A stretch of 64,000 nucleotides of DNA from an uncultured Bacteroidales bacterium (GCA_902798425.1 CADBWR010000002.1:62001-126000); one strand, 5' to 3'; positions 17,801-26,043 are shown, counted from the first letter of the stretch. Numbers and translations are program-made. Notes: a model not told the origin generated them from the sequence alone.

Positions 17801-18284
17801 TGGTAAGCAGTCTTGGTATCGATCAAAGCAGAGTATCAAAGAAAATAAGAACCTGTTCAGCGGGCTGACCTTCACCAGTGAGAAGGGTATCTATTACGCC
17901 GTCTACCCAACTTTTGGATTGACCGCCTTTGACGATGCCACTTTGTCTGTTGACAATGCTACGCAGGGCGACCTGTTGCAACTAAACTACCTAAAGGGAT
18001 CGGCTGATGCATCCTTCCAATACCAGGTGACAGACTCGCTGAATCTCTTCATTATTTGCAGTGACACTGAAAAGGGACTATCCGCTGACATTCCCGCACG
18101 TACCAAGTATTATATTTACCGCTCAGCAGCAGTCTACAGATCCTTGAACAATACGACCGCCATCCGTACCTTAAGACGAGAAGATTGCAAGGGAAACAGT
18201 TATTACAGCCTGCAGGGCGTGAGGATATTACACCCGCAGAAAGGTATCTACATCCGCAACGGCCGTAAGGTCGTGATGAAGTGA
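14817..18284 (+). CDS. Alpha-L-rhamnosidase, glycoside hydrolase family 106
   Basis: 1155 residues from the ATG at 14817, which gives a clean signal peptide (MKAKQLLTT...GLQAQ). An in-frame ATG at 14775 lies inside the -7 element and is rejected. The GH106 N-terminal signature is clear (SRWWWHGSAVDKENL, W41-W43). It is followed by EITPIYGVKDH and the TGTGWPFGGP segment. A beta-sandwich typical of the family lies near residue 780 (FRIDLGDVRESARVWLND), and the recurrent tail closes the protein (GIYIRNGRKVVMK). GH106 enzymes release alpha-L-rhamnose from RG-I/RG-II side chains or cleaved backbone, feeding the rhamnose operon at 41786. A 7-bp-period array encodes a Ser/Asn/Leu-rich linker around residues 682-702 (NSTLNSESLTLNPGP). 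The gene converges on the CE7 gene across a shared hairpin. Confidence 0.93.
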   Translation: MKAKQLLTTCILMVASGTGLQAQTTPTWPESTKETKAGSRWWWHGSAVDKENLKWQMEQLAAAGIGNLEITPIYGVKDHEAKNIAYLSDKWLEMLNYVQQQSDALGIDIDMTTGTGWPFGGPMVRKEESASKLVTETFDVTGDGITELSQTLNTSNGTLQRVMAFPQSGNDGTVTNLTAMVNGKVLKWTAPAGKWKIIAAYNQYGVMQVKRPSPGSEGYVVDYFSADAVANYLKYFDNRFTAANGRWPHTFFNDSYEINAANWTPKMFEEFETRRGYKLEENLDKLLNRDKQVYADYRQTLSDMLQENFTRQWTAWAHRHGATTRNQAHGSPGNLIDLYAEADIPETENFYLNNFGIKGLRNDKGFYNDALSSRATLKYASSAAHITGKPLTSSESMTWLTEHFRTSLSQIKPELDLLFTSGVNHVLFHGTSYSPKDVAWPGWKFYAAIDMSPTNSIWYDAPSMMKYIERVQSFLQMGKPDNDVLVYAPFAYAMHKNSGDYQNMMVMFDINKLSQKMTELEQCVNNLEAMGLDCDYTSEHYLMRTTFVNGMLQTAAGTRYQALVIPVTEYLPDSVKTHIDALREQGAQIAEGYKADALATLPLKGEELRTTLGLSVIRRSNSTGHHYFIANLTPNDTEGYVTLAAPFQSIVLFDPMTGNIVKAEVKDGKVWISLKSGQSLILQTYNSTLNSESLTLNPGPVQELASLPISSPWTLTISDGNTYQLETLQSWETLDEKMATFMGTGTYETTFSITKAQMQTATAGFRIDLGDVRESARVWLNDTYLGCVWAAPFVVDCGTAIHEGENSLRIEVTNLPANKIRDMDKQSIEWRIFEDINMSDISTSKYDKWDLVPSGLNSNVKLVPVATQQSAMTLKLERLIQHTDGNYYPQYLLTLPTGNKAVSISLTTNTGEAFTGFESMPTENNRLLLTVMGKTDSQVIVQVIDDQNDKHYGYVAANGGYSMQHFFDFTDETALSTDGWSKMGAMGSISGFAGSGKQSWYRSKQSIKENKNLFSGLTFTSEKGIYYAVYPTFGLTAFDDATLSVDNATQGDLLQLNYLKGSADASFQYQVTDSLNLFIICSDTEKGLSADIPARTKYYIYRSAAVYRSLNNTTAIRTLRREDCKGNSYYSLQGVRILHPQKGIYIRNGRKVVMK
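16881..16908. repeat. In-frame heptanucleotide array inside the GH106 gene
   Basis: Four 7-bp units (CTGAACT, CTGAATC, TTTAACT, CTGAACC) are read in frame as a low-complexity Leu-Asn-Ser-Thr linker between the catalytic part and the C-terminal sandwich. The units are the complement-strand form of the AGTTCAG/AGTTAAG family found at other sites. Confidence 0.75.
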
Positions 18285-18363
18285 GCGCAATGAAAGCTTG
18301 CTTGCATTGCCGAGCGTAAACGAGCTCGACTGCAAGTCAAGGTTGTGGTTAGGTAAAACAAAA

Positions 18364-18391
18364 AGAGAGTCTCCCACATGAGAGGCTCTCT
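18364..18391. terminator. Bidirectional hairpin between convergent genes
   Basis: Stem AGAGAG...CTCTCT with an inner TCTC/GAGA pairing and a small bulge. It is preceded by A-rich and followed by T-rich sequence, so it can serve both the GH106 gene (plus) and the CE7 gene (minus). Confidence 0.7.
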
Positions 18392-18410
18392 TCGTTTCTT
18401 TATACCTTAA

Positions 18411-19724
18411 TTATTTAATGGTAATCTTTTTCAATATCCAGTCGAGTTGCTGGCGATTGGTTGCATCGCTGGTCCAGTGTTCATTGACAGGGGTTATGAG
18501 GCTTTCCTTTTTACATTTCAACTGGTTCCAGACAGCGTAGCTCGTAGTGGGCGGACAAGTATTATCGTTATAGCCCCAAGTCATGTAGGTCTGGGCCTTA
18601 ATGTAAGGTGCAAAGCAGCAGACATCAAAATAGGGCAGCGTCTGCAGGTGTTGGGGGGTGAGAAATCCTTCCTGCTTTGAGAAGTGGGGATAACCGTGGG
18701 GACGGCCTTCCTCGGCAGCAGCGGCCATATCACTGAGGGCAGGATGGTTGGCAACACAGAGCGTCACTCGGGGGTCGAGGGCGGCAGTGATTAGAGCTAA
18801 TGCTCCGCCTTGACTACCTCCTTGGGTGATGACGTTGCGTCCATCCCATTCGGGTAACAAGGTAAGGAAATCAATGCAGCGGACAAGTCCCAGATAGACA
18901 TGCTTCATATAATAATGGTCGCGGCTGTCGATGCCCTGATAGAGGTAGCCCTTTGTGCGACCATCAAAAGCTGAACGCACACCCTCGAAATACTCCTCGG
19001 GCATAAGGGGATTCTGGCCGTGGATTTCCATTATCAGGCGTATAACGCCATGCTCTGGATAATAATCTTTGCTGTTTGGCTCCTTGATACGCTTGATACC
19101 AGCTCCCGGTGGCGACAACACTACGGGATGACTACCTATCTTGGCATTCTTCGGCATCATCAGTAGGCCATACATGACCTGATGCTGGCGATTCAGGTCA
19201 ATGCGTACCAAATAGCAGTCGGTCTTGTCATTGGAATACTCCGGGCAGGGTGTCTTTGTGAACTTCAGCGGATACTTCGCTGCATCCTTCAGGTTGTCCT
19301 GCCAGAATGCCCAAAAGTCCTTCGGTTCCTTGGTGTATGGCATAATTTTATCGGGCGAAAAGCCAATCTTCACATGATGATTATAGGTGGTGCCGTCGAG
19401 CTTCATCGTCAGACGGATGTCGCGGAAGCAAGGCTTCTTCGCTGTTCCTGCCTTGATGACACCACGCCCGTTCTTCAGCGTGACGGTGTCCTTTGTGTCG
19501 GGCTCCATCAGATCATTGCCAATGGCATACTCCACCACGCCGTCACGCGGTATGCCATATTTATAGAACTGCACCTCGACGGTTGCCTGCTCTCCTGTTT
19601 GGTAGAGCCAGTCGGCATGGTCAGGCACAGTCACCCACAGGTAGTCACTACGGTAGGGATAGTTTTCGGCACTCAGACTGGTAAGCCCCACCAGACTGAG
19701 AAGAATCGTTAGTAGTTGTTTCAT
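18411..19724 (-). CDS. Acetyl esterase of the CE7/AXE1 family
   Basis: 437 residues with a signal peptide (LVGLTSLSAE). The N-terminal ~120 residues are a beta-sandwich extension. The rest is an AXE1-type alpha/beta hydrolase with the full catalytic set: the Gly-Gly-Ser-Gln-Gly-Gly nucleophile elbow (Ser ~303), Asp in YNDNTCPP (~386) and His in VNEHW (~414). CE7 enzymes deacetylate xylo-oligosaccharides and related acetylated sugars. In this pectin island the acetyl groups are more likely on RG-I or side-chain sugars, which is inference. The gene has its own -7 element upstream and shares a terminator hairpin with GH106. Confidence 0.88.
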   Translation of the reverse strand: MKQLLTILLSLVGLTSLSAENYPYRSDYLWVTVPDHADWLYQTGEQATVEVQFYKYGIPRDGVVEYAIGNDLMEPDTKDTVTLKNGRGVIKAGTAKKPCFRDIRLTMKLDGTTYNHHVKIGFSPDKIMPYTKEPKDFWAFWQDNLKDAAKYPLKFTKTPCPEYSNDKTDCYLVRIDLNRQHQVMYGLLMMPKNAKIGSHPVVLSPPGAGIKRIKEPNSKDYYPEHGVIRLIMEIHGQNPLMPEEYFEGVRSAFDGRTKGYLYQGIDSRDHYYMKHVYLGLVRCIDFLTLLPEWDGRNVITQGGSQGGALALITAALDPRVTLCVANHPALSDMAAAAEEGRPHGYPHFSKQEGFLTPQHLQTLPYFDVCCFAPYIKAQTYMTWGYNDNTCPPTTSYAVWNQLKCKKESLITPVNEHWTSDATNRQQLDWILKKITIK

Positions 19725-19756
19725 TTTTTTTTGATGTAGTAGTTTGTTTGCGGGTG

Positions 19757-19764
19757 CAAAGGTA
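19757..19764 (-). promoter_or_regulatory. -7 element of the CE7 gene
   Basis: The minus strand reads TACCTTTG 32 bp before the start codon. Just upstream lies the inverted repeat GCGAAAC/GTTTCGC (19775-19781 and 19790-19796, 8-nt loop). It is either an operator or the terminator of the preceding GH53 fusion gene, which ends at 19807. Confidence 0.55.
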
Positions 19765-19806
19765 TGAAATTTCCGCGAAACTTGTTATGGTTTCGCAGAA
19801 AAACCA

Positions 19807-22392
19807 TTATTTCAGGAATTTCTCCAGTTGCTCGGCCTCCTCCTGAAACTCCTTGGGGTTGAAGCCGTGACCGGCACCGGGAATGATGTGGAGGCGGGCA
19901 TCCTTGTATAGTTTCTGTGCACGCTTCGAATCGTCGATGAGCACCACCTGGTCTTTGTCACCCTGCACGATGAGCACAGGTCCGCGATACTTGCCTATAA
20001 TCTTGAAGGTATTCATGTCGTGAATCTCCTCGAAGAAGCGACACCCCATCTTCACGCCCCACAACTCGGTCACCTCAGGGATGTCCGTGAGCTTCGGATA
20101 GCGGGCGCGCCAGTTCTCTGGGATACAGAGAGCAGGGAATATGAGCACCAACTGACTAACCTTATCCTTCATCTGTGCGGCGGTGAGAGCTGAGACCAAT
20201 CCGCCCTGACTCTCGCCAATGAGCACGATATGCTGGTGCCCCTGACTGCGGAAGTAGTTAACGATGGCACGCAGGTCGCTCTGCTCGTCGAGTATCGACA
20301 TATTCAGCGTGTTGTTGTCCGAACGACTGTTCACCGATCCGCAGGGGAAGTCGAAGGCGTAGCATTGGTAGCCAAGCTTCTGCATCACGTCGAAGTAGTT
20401 GCGGCCATAGTGGTAGGTGCCATTGAAGCCGTGGGCGATGATGGCGATGGGCTTTTGAGAGTTGAGAGTAGAGGGTTGAGAGTTGAGAGAGGGAGTGAAA
20501 AGTTCGCCGTAGATTTGGCGGTCACCATTCATAATCCAGAGCGGTTTCACGTTCTTGAAGTCCACGAAGTGCTTGGCCTGGATAGTCCAGCCTTTATAGC
20601 CCTTGGCCTCGCCGCCGAGAAAGGTTTCGGCAGGGGCTGTCTTTCCCTTCAACTGCCAGTCGAGCCAGTCGATGACCAAGCGGGCATAGTCGCCGCCATA
20701 TTTCTCCTTGTACGTGCCGCCGTGTCCCGAGGCAGGATTGTTGGCCCATGCCACGGGCACATGACCAATGCGCTCGAAGTCCTTCTTCGCATTCTCGTAG
20801 GCCACGTCGCTCTCGCCGCCCGTCACATACAGAAGCGGCGTATGCACCTTCGACAGTGAGGCACGGCTGGCGCCCGCCATCTCCATGTCGCCCATGCCGG
20901 CGTTCATAATCATCAGTGTCTTCAGGCGCGGGTCGGCAGCGTTCCAGAGCACCTGCGCACCGCCACACGAGTGACCAGCTGCAGCAATCTTCGTTGTATC
21001 AATATACTGATAGTAATTGCTGCCCTTGGTGCGTGCCTGCTGCAGCATCCAGTCCAGTCCGCGCTTCAGTTCCGATGACTCCGTAGAATTCTGCTTGCGG
21101 CTGTCAAGATACGCCTCCATCTCGCCGATGGCCATCACCACGTAGCCGTGCGAGGCAATCTCCGTGAGCATCCGCTCGTAGCCAGCACTGGTATCCATGC
21201 ACCCGCCATTGGCCCACATTAGTAGCGGCAACGACCCCATTGTGGCGTGTGCCAGGTTCAGGTCTTTGGGACGATAAACCACGAACTCCTCGGCGCCTGC
21301 CTCTTTCACGGCGATTGCCTTAAACATGCCAGAACCACCTTCGTCGATGGTCTTGACCGTCGGTGCCTCCACGAATCCCTCCATGATGGCCGTGGGCTGA
21401 GCCTTACTGTTGAAGGCGCCCAGTTTATAGCCGCCAGGCAGACACTGTGGTTCCCAGTAGAACACGCCGCGACAGTGGCCGTCGGTCTCCGTCTGCGCCT
21501 CACGGATGATGCGTGTCAGCTGGCGACGGCCCTCCTCCATCAGTTCCGGATGCTGCTCGTCCACCTCGAAACCGGTCTCCACAATCATCACGTCGCAACC
21601 GTATTTCTTACTGCAATAACGGATGTTGCGCATGCAGTCGGTAATAATGCTGTCAGCATTCAGTTCGGGATGATCCTTGCGAGCCCAGTAGGGATAGAGC
21701 GACATGCCGATCATGTCCCACTTGCCGCCGTATTTCTTCACGATGTCGAGGTTCCAGTCGTAGAGACTCTGCTTGTGACCGCGGTCCAAGTGGATAATGA
21801 CCGTGCTCTCGGGGAAAACCTCCTTCACGGCATCGTAGGCAGCACCGATGAAGCCTGCGTACTGTTTGGGATTCTTCTCGATATGTCCCATAGGCCAGAG
21901 CATACCGTTGGCCGTCTCGTTGCCCACCTGCACCCAGCGGGGCGTGATGCCGTTCTGCTTCAGCAGGGTGAGCACATCGACGGTATGCTCCCTGAGGTCG
22001 CCCTTAATCTGCTCGTAGCTGTGTCCCTGCCAAGCGGCGGGGATGCCCTGCTTCTGGGGGTCGGCCCAGGTGTCGCTGTAGTGGAAATCTACCATCAGCT
22101 CCATGCCCAGTGCCTTCACACGCTTCGCCATCGCCAGCAGCTCGTTCTTGTCGCAGTCGCCGCCACGCGGATTCACCCAGACGCGCATTCGGATGGCCGA
22201 CATTTGGTAGTCGTTCTTCAACAGTTCCAGGCACTCGCGCTCCCGTCCGTTGCGGTCGTGGAACACAACACCCCGCCGTTCCTGTCCTTGCAGGAATCCA
22301 ACGTCAGCACCCTTTACGAAGTTGGACTGTTGCGCATGACTGGCCATTGCCGCCCATGCCATCAGCATCATTAGTAGTAGATTTCGTTTCAT
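19807..22392 (-). CDS. Three-module enzyme: GH53 endo-beta-1,4-galactanase + two alpha/beta-hydrolase esterase domains
   Basis: 861 residues with a signal peptide (AMASHAQ). Residues ~23-345 are GH53, with acid/base Glu159 in QVGNETANG and nucleophile Glu272 in IVETGF. Residues ~352-610 are a first serine hydrolase resembling dienelactone/PET-hydrolase folds: Ser475 in GHSCGG, Asp529 in GESDV, His557 in SGHGG. Residues ~611-861 are a second hydrolase of feruloyl/acetyl-esterase type: Ser728 in GESQGG, Asp814 in GDKDQV, His842 in AGHGF. All three active sites look intact. The protein could cut pectic beta-1,4-galactan while removing ester groups (feruloyl or acetyl) from it. GH53 members are usually ~350-400 residues, so this is a fusion. 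The two esterase domains are joined by a heptamer-array linker (residues ~634-648). The gene is visibly GC-richer than its neighbours. The esters removed are inferred. Confidence 0.9.
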   Translation of the reverse strand: MKRNLLLMMLMAWAAMASHAQQSNFVKGADVGFLQGQERRGVVFHDRNGRERECLELLKNDYQMSAIRMRVWVNPRGGDCDKNELLAMAKRVKALGMELMVDFHYSDTWADPQKQGIPAAWQGHSYEQIKGDLREHTVDVLTLLKQNGITPRWVQVGNETANGMLWPMGHIEKNPKQYAGFIGAAYDAVKEVFPESTVIIHLDRGHKQSLYDWNLDIVKKYGGKWDMIGMSLYPYWARKDHPELNADSIITDCMRNIRYCSKKYGCDVMIVETGFEVDEQHPELMEEGRRQLTRIIREAQTETDGHCRGVFYWEPQCLPGGYKLGAFNSKAQPTAIMEGFVEAPTVKTIDEGGSGMFKAIAVKEAGAEEFVVYRPKDLNLAHATMGSLPLLMWANGGCMDTSAGYERMLTEIASHGYVVMAIGEMEAYLDSRKQNSTESSELKRGLDWMLQQARTKGSNYYQYIDTTKIAAAGHSCGGAQVLWNAADPRLKTLMIMNAGMGDMEMAGASRASLSKVHTPLLYVTGGESDVAYENAKKDFERIGHVPVAWANNPASGHGGTYKEKYGGDYARLVIDWLDWQLKGKTAPAETFLGGEAKGYKGWTIQAKHFVDFKNVKPLWIMNGDRQIYGELFTPSLNSQPSTLNSQKPIAIIAHGFNGTYHYGRNYFDVMQKLGYQCYAFDFPCGSVNSRSDNNTLNMSILDEQSDLRAIVNYFRSQGHQHIVLIGESQGGLVSALTAAQMKDKVSQLVLIFPALCIPENWRARYPKLTDIPEVTELWGVKMGCRFFEEIHDMNTFKIIGKYRGPVLIVQGDKDQVVLIDDSKRAQKLYKDARLHIIPGAGHGFNPKEFQEEAEQLEKFLK
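20457..20491. repeat. In-frame heptanucleotide array inside the GH53 fusion
   Basis: Five 7-bp units on the plus strand (GAGAGTT, GAGAGTA, GAGGGTT, GAGAGTT, GAGAGAG). Read on the coding minus strand they give a Pro-Ser-Leu-Asn-Ser-Gln-type linker inside the third module, just before the HGFNG oxyanion segment. The array fits the reading frame because 35 bp plus flanking bases happen to keep it open. Confidence 0.8.
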
Positions 22393-22422
22393 CGTAGTTT
22401 GTTAGTTTTTAGAAATGTGCTG

Positions 22423-22430
22423 CAAAGGTA
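22423..22430 (-). promoter_or_regulatory. -7 element of the GH53 fusion gene
   Basis: Minus-strand TACCTTTG, 30 bp upstream of the start codon and within the 57-bp gap after the GH43 gene. The fusion gene can therefore be transcribed separately from GH43. Confidence 0.6.
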
Positions 22431-22449
22431 CGCTTTTTCCTTCAATTAT

Positions 22450-24180
22450 TCATCGTTTGCCCATTAAAAACTTTCTCGTAGTCCCATCGGTATTACGCAC
22501 AATCAACAAGCCGCGTTGGCTGCTGTTAGTCTTTCTGCCGTTGAGCGTATAATAGCAAGGCTGCGAGATGAGGCGCTTGGCTTCCGATATTGCGCTTGTA
22601 GGAAGGTCGCCCTTGCGTACTAGCGACACCTCGTCGATATGACACCAGGCGTTGGCCTTGCCGTCGGCATAGAAGCCCACCTCCACCTGACCGCCACTGA
22701 CCTGCAGGTCTTCGATGACGACCTCATGCCACTTGCTGTCGCTATAAGGCATATCGATACGTGCGGTGTCATTGCCCACCTTGGCATACATATACAGTTC
22801 GTTGAACGTGCTACCACTCTTGACGTAGCATTTCAAAGTGTAGCGTCCGTCCTTCAGTTCGACCACGGGTGTCGACTTCACCGTCTGGCTCACCTTGCGC
22901 GTAAAGTCCACCTTGTCCTGGATGTTCAGGCAGTAGTTGCCCGTCACCACAGCACGGTCTTCCTTCGAGTTGCTGGCGTTGAGCATGGGGGAGTCGGCTC
23001 CGCCAATTACCACCTTGTTGCCTTTGATGACCGTGGTCTTCCATCCCTTCAGGTCAGCCTGGCTGGGCTTGTTGCTGCTGGGAATCTTTACGCGGTCGGC
23101 ATTGAAACTGAAGTTGCGCACGTAGTTGTTGTCCTTGCCTACCCACCACTCGCCGGTTTCAGCATCGAGATGCCACTGTGAGAGTGAGTTGAAGTAGGGC
23201 TTGCCGTTGACAAACGAGATAGGACACCACTGGTTGAAGCCGTTACCATTGCCAGCAAAGCCTGCCCAACGGTCGCCGCAGTAGATGACAGTCTCCTCCT
23301 TCGAGCCGCGCACGGTGTAGAAGAAGCCCGTCTGCGTGACGTGACCGTAGTCATCGGCCGAGCCGGGCATGATCTGCATGTTGTTCGTGGGTGTATAGGG
23401 ACCGTATATGCTGGTGGCTTCAAGGTAATAGACATTCGAGGCATTCCAACCATAGAGGTCGCTCGCGCACACGTAGTACTTATTCTTATATTTGAACATG
23501 CAGTCGCCCTCACGCCCACTGCCCTTGTATATCTGGTGGCAGTCCTTCAGACCAATCTTGCCATCAGAGCACACACCAATCTCCGACAGGTAAATCTTAC
23601 TACGACCCTTTCCGTAGCTGTAGCACAGATAGGATTTGCCAGTATCAGGATCAGTAAATACGGTCATATCACCCGTATTCGGTGTACCAATCATATTGGT
23701 CATGTCAATCTCGTTATGACGGGCGTAGTTGCCTGTCGGCGTAGAGCACGTAGCTACCAGCACGTGATCGTTGAACTGTGTCAGCAACGCATACTTCTCC
23801 ACCTCGGGAATATAGGCTACGCCCAGCCGTCCTACCCAGTAAGCCCAGCCGGCAGCATCAGGTGTGAGCACATCGCGCACGTATGTCCAGTTCACCAAGT
23901 CATCACTCACGTAGCAGGTCACGCCCAAGAAGTGGGTCACATTACTCTTGCTCGGGTTGATACCCTTTGGGCAGTAGTCTATCGCCTCCTGATATTTCGC
24001 ACCATACCAGTAGTAATGCTCTACACCCTGCGCATCTGGAAAACGGAAGATGCCCCCACCCTGACTATAGATATAACTGCCCGTGGTGGTCTTCCAAAAT
24101 GTGTTGTTGTTGATGACGTTGTCGGCTTTCACCGAATTAAGGGCCAATAGGCCGAAAAGAATTACAAGTAACTGTTTCAT
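22450..24180 (-). CDS. Glycoside hydrolase family 43-type enzyme with C-terminal carbohydrate-binding region
   Basis: 576 residues with a signal peptide (LALNSVKAD). Residues ~25-345 show a five-bladed propeller of the exo-galactanase/galactosidase-like GH43 group: HYYWYGAKYQEA, TPNTGDMTVFTDPDTGKSYLCYS, GREGDCMFKYKNKYY and the closing SQWHLD. Residues ~380-540 are a beta-sandwich binding module (CHIDEVSLV). The terminus is a variant of the recurrent tail (YYTLNGRKT...RGLLIV). With GH53 next door, exo-beta-1,3- or 1,6-galactan/arabinogalactan hydrolysis is the best guess. GH43 also includes arabinofuranosidases, so the specificity is uncertain. It is divergently transcribed from the AraC regulator gene. 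Confidence 0.82.
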   Translation of the reverse strand: MKQLLVILFGLLALNSVKADNVINNNTFWKTTTGSYIYSQGGGIFRFPDAQGVEHYYWYGAKYQEAIDYCPKGINPSKSNVTHFLGVTCYVSDDLVNWTYVRDVLTPDAAGWAYWVGRLGVAYIPEVEKYALLTQFNDHVLVATCSTPTGNYARHNEIDMTNMIGTPNTGDMTVFTDPDTGKSYLCYSYGKGRSKIYLSEIGVCSDGKIGLKDCHQIYKGSGREGDCMFKYKNKYYVCASDLYGWNASNVYYLEATSIYGPYTPTNNMQIMPGSADDYGHVTQTGFFYTVRGSKEETVIYCGDRWAGFAGNGNGFNQWCPISFVNGKPYFNSLSQWHLDAETGEWWVGKDNNYVRNFSFNADRVKIPSSNKPSQADLKGWKTTVIKGNKVVIGGADSPMLNASNSKEDRAVVTGNYCLNIQDKVDFTRKVSQTVKSTPVVELKDGRYTLKCYVKSGSTFNELYMYAKVGNDTARIDMPYSDSKWHEVVIEDLQVSGGQVEVGFYADGKANAWCHIDEVSLVRKGDLPTSAISEAKRLISQPCYYTLNGRKTNSSQRGLLIVRNTDGTTRKFLMGKR

Positions 24181-24212
24181 ATTATTGTAGTAGTTTGTTT
24201 CTAATTCGGCTG

Positions 24213-24220
24213 CAAAAGTA
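24213..24220 (-). promoter_or_regulatory. -7 element of the GH43 gene
   Basis: Minus-strand TACTTTTG 33 bp before the GH43 start. It shares a ~100-bp divergent control region with the regulator gene. Confidence 0.55.
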
Positions 24221-24273
24221 CGAATAATGCTTAAAAGTGAGTTTCACACATGTAACTTCTCGTTGAAAATATG

Positions 24274-24281
24274 TAACTTTG
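24274..24281 (+). promoter_or_regulatory. -7 element of the AraC-type regulator gene
   Basis: TAACTTTG matches the consensus. It overlaps an in-frame TTG at 24279, which rules that codon out as the start and points to ATG 24306 (or 24315). No TTTG was found at the -33 position. Confidence 0.6.
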
Positions 24282-24305
24282 CACAATAAAAATGTGCAAA
24301 TCTCG

Positions 24306-26036
24306 ATGAAATCGATGAAAATATACTATATCTGGCTCTTTCTCTTGGCGCTGCTACCGAAGGCAAGCGTAGCGCAGGAGCGACATCAGTTGACGCTGCC
24401 ACGCATGGAGCAACTGTCATCGCAGCATGTAACACAGGTGATACAGGACTCCGAAGGTTTCCTTTGGTATGCCACTGAAGGTGGCGGTGTGTGTCGCGAT
24501 GACGGACGACAGATCATGGTGTTCCGCAGCGACTCAGAGCATCCTGACCTCTTAGGTAGCAACGATGTGGCCAGCATAGCTGCCACGGAATGGTACATTA
24601 TCATTGGCACCTATCACGGGGCCAGCCTTTTAGATAAACACGACTACAGCATACGCCGGTTGACGGAGGTTGACGACAAGCGGGTGGACGATATCATCGT
24701 TTCGAAGAAGAACGGACATTGGTGGCTGACATCCAACAAGAAAGTCTATGAATATGCTGAAGGTAAACTGCTAAAGACCTATCCTCTTGGCGACAAGTAC
24801 ATCTTCCGCTTGCGTGAAGACTCAACTGGCCAAATTTGGGCAACGGAATGGGAGGGCAATCAGTTCCGGCTCGAAGGTGAACGATTTGTAAAGGTCGTTT
24901 CACAGTGGCCTGACAGCATTGATTTCAGCCGCATCGTGACTGACCGTCAGGGACGTCTGTTGGTAGCCGATGGTTGGGGGAAGTGTTATGCCTTGAGTAG
25001 CGCCGAGCAAGAACCTTGGTTTCGTGGAAGGATTTTATCAAAAGACGAAGCTAATACCATCCGCAATTCACATCATCTGTCTGCTCGTCCCACCGCAATG
25101 GCAACAGACAAAAATGGTCATTTCTGGTTCAGCACCGGCAAAGACATAAGATGCCAAAAGAATGGGAAGGAGGAAACGATATTGCCCGATACGAAGGATG
25201 TGTCTGCTATGGCCTTCACAAAGGATGGCACCCTCTGGCTCGCCACCATCTTCGGCACCGTCATGACCTATAAGGATGGGCAACTCCGCACCGACGAATA
25301 CGCCTCCAACGAATACGGCGATGCCATCGTGGCCCTTCAGACCGACAGTCTGGGGCGCCTCGTTGTCGTCTGCGATCGCTATGTGCGCATCTATGACCCC
25401 ATCAAAAAGACGCTCCGCCAAAAAAACATCGAGACCGACGGCGTCTATCGCATCGAACTGCAGGAGACCGAACCCGGCAAACGCTGGAGCCAGCCTCAAC
25501 AAGAAACCACGGTGCACATGCCCCTGTGGGTATGGTGGTTGCTTGCCGTCCTGCTGCTTACACTCCTTGTGCTCTCGGGCTACACCTTGTTCCTTCATCG
25601 TCAACGCCAGCGCTTCCTTGCATCCATGAGGGAACAAACGTCAGCCCCTAAACAGACGGCTGAAGAGCTGCCCAGCCAGACTGACGAATGGCTACAACAG
25701 GCTATCGGCCATGTTGAGAAGAATATCGCTGACGAGCACTATAGTGTAGAGCAATTGAGCAACGATCTCTGCATGAGTCGCATGACCTTCTACCGTAAGA
25801 TTCAGTCGGCCACAGGTCAGAAACCCACCGAATTCATTCGAACCATCCGTCTGCGCCGAGCTGCTGAACTACTACGTGAGAACCGCTTGACCATCACCGA
25901 AATCAGCTATGCCACTGGCTTCTCGTCCGTCAGCTATTTCAGCCGTTGTTTCCGCACGATGTACGGCGTTTCTCCCACACAATTCTTAGAAGAAACAAGT
26001 AAAACCGCTTCCCCACAGCACAATGATTTCAACTGA
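24306..26036 (+). CDS. Membrane-anchored AraC-family regulator with periplasmic propeller sensor (short HTCS-like)
   Basis: 576 residues. A signal peptide (LLALLPKASVAQ) is followed by ~370 residues of Reg_prop/propeller-like repeats (IQDSEGFLWYATEGGG, REDSTGQIWATEW, TDKNGHFWFSTG, TKDGTLWLATIFG). One transmembrane helix spans residues ~405-430 (VWWLLAVLLLTLLVL). A short linker then leads to an AraC DNA-binding domain at ~465-565 (MSRMTFYRKIQ, RRAAELLRENRLTITEISYATGF, SYFSRCFRTMYGVSP). Classical hybrid two-component systems of Bacteroidota carry ~14 propeller repeats, a histidine kinase and a receiver before the AraC domain. Here kinase and receiver are absent and the sensor is about half length. 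It is likely the local regulator of the RG-I enzymes, placed divergently beside GH43 and convergently with a PL11 gene 7 bp away. Its ligand is unknown. Confidence 0.87.
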   Translation: MKSMKIYYIWLFLLALLPKASVAQERHQLTLPRMEQLSSQHVTQVIQDSEGFLWYATEGGGVCRDDGRQIMVFRSDSEHPDLLGSNDVASIAATEWYIIIGTYHGASLLDKHDYSIRRLTEVDDKRVDDIIVSKKNGHWWLTSNKKVYEYAEGKLLKTYPLGDKYIFRLREDSTGQIWATEWEGNQFRLEGERFVKVVSQWPDSIDFSRIVTDRQGRLLVADGWGKCYALSSAEQEPWFRGRILSKDEANTIRNSHHLSARPTAMATDKNGHFWFSTGKDIRCQKNGKEETILPDTKDVSAMAFTKDGTLWLATIFGTVMTYKDGQLRTDEYASNEYGDAIVALQTDSLGRLVVVCDRYVRIYDPIKKTLRQKNIETDGVYRIELQETEPGKRWSQPQQETTVHMPLWVWWLLAVLLLTLLVLSGYTLFLHRQRQRFLASMREQTSAPKQTAEELPSQTDEWLQQAIGHVEKNIADEHYSVEQLSNDLCMSRMTFYRKIQSATGQKPTEFIRTIRLRRAAELLRENRLTITEISYATGFSSVSYFSRCFRTMYGVSPTQFLEETSKTASPQHNDFN

Positions 26037-26043
26037 TTCCTTA

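Noticed and set aside
21247-22374. 375-codon plus-strand open frame opposite GH53
   Set aside because: It is rich in His, Leu and Val, as expected from the complement of a GC-rich gene. The GH53 frame has intact catalytic motifs.
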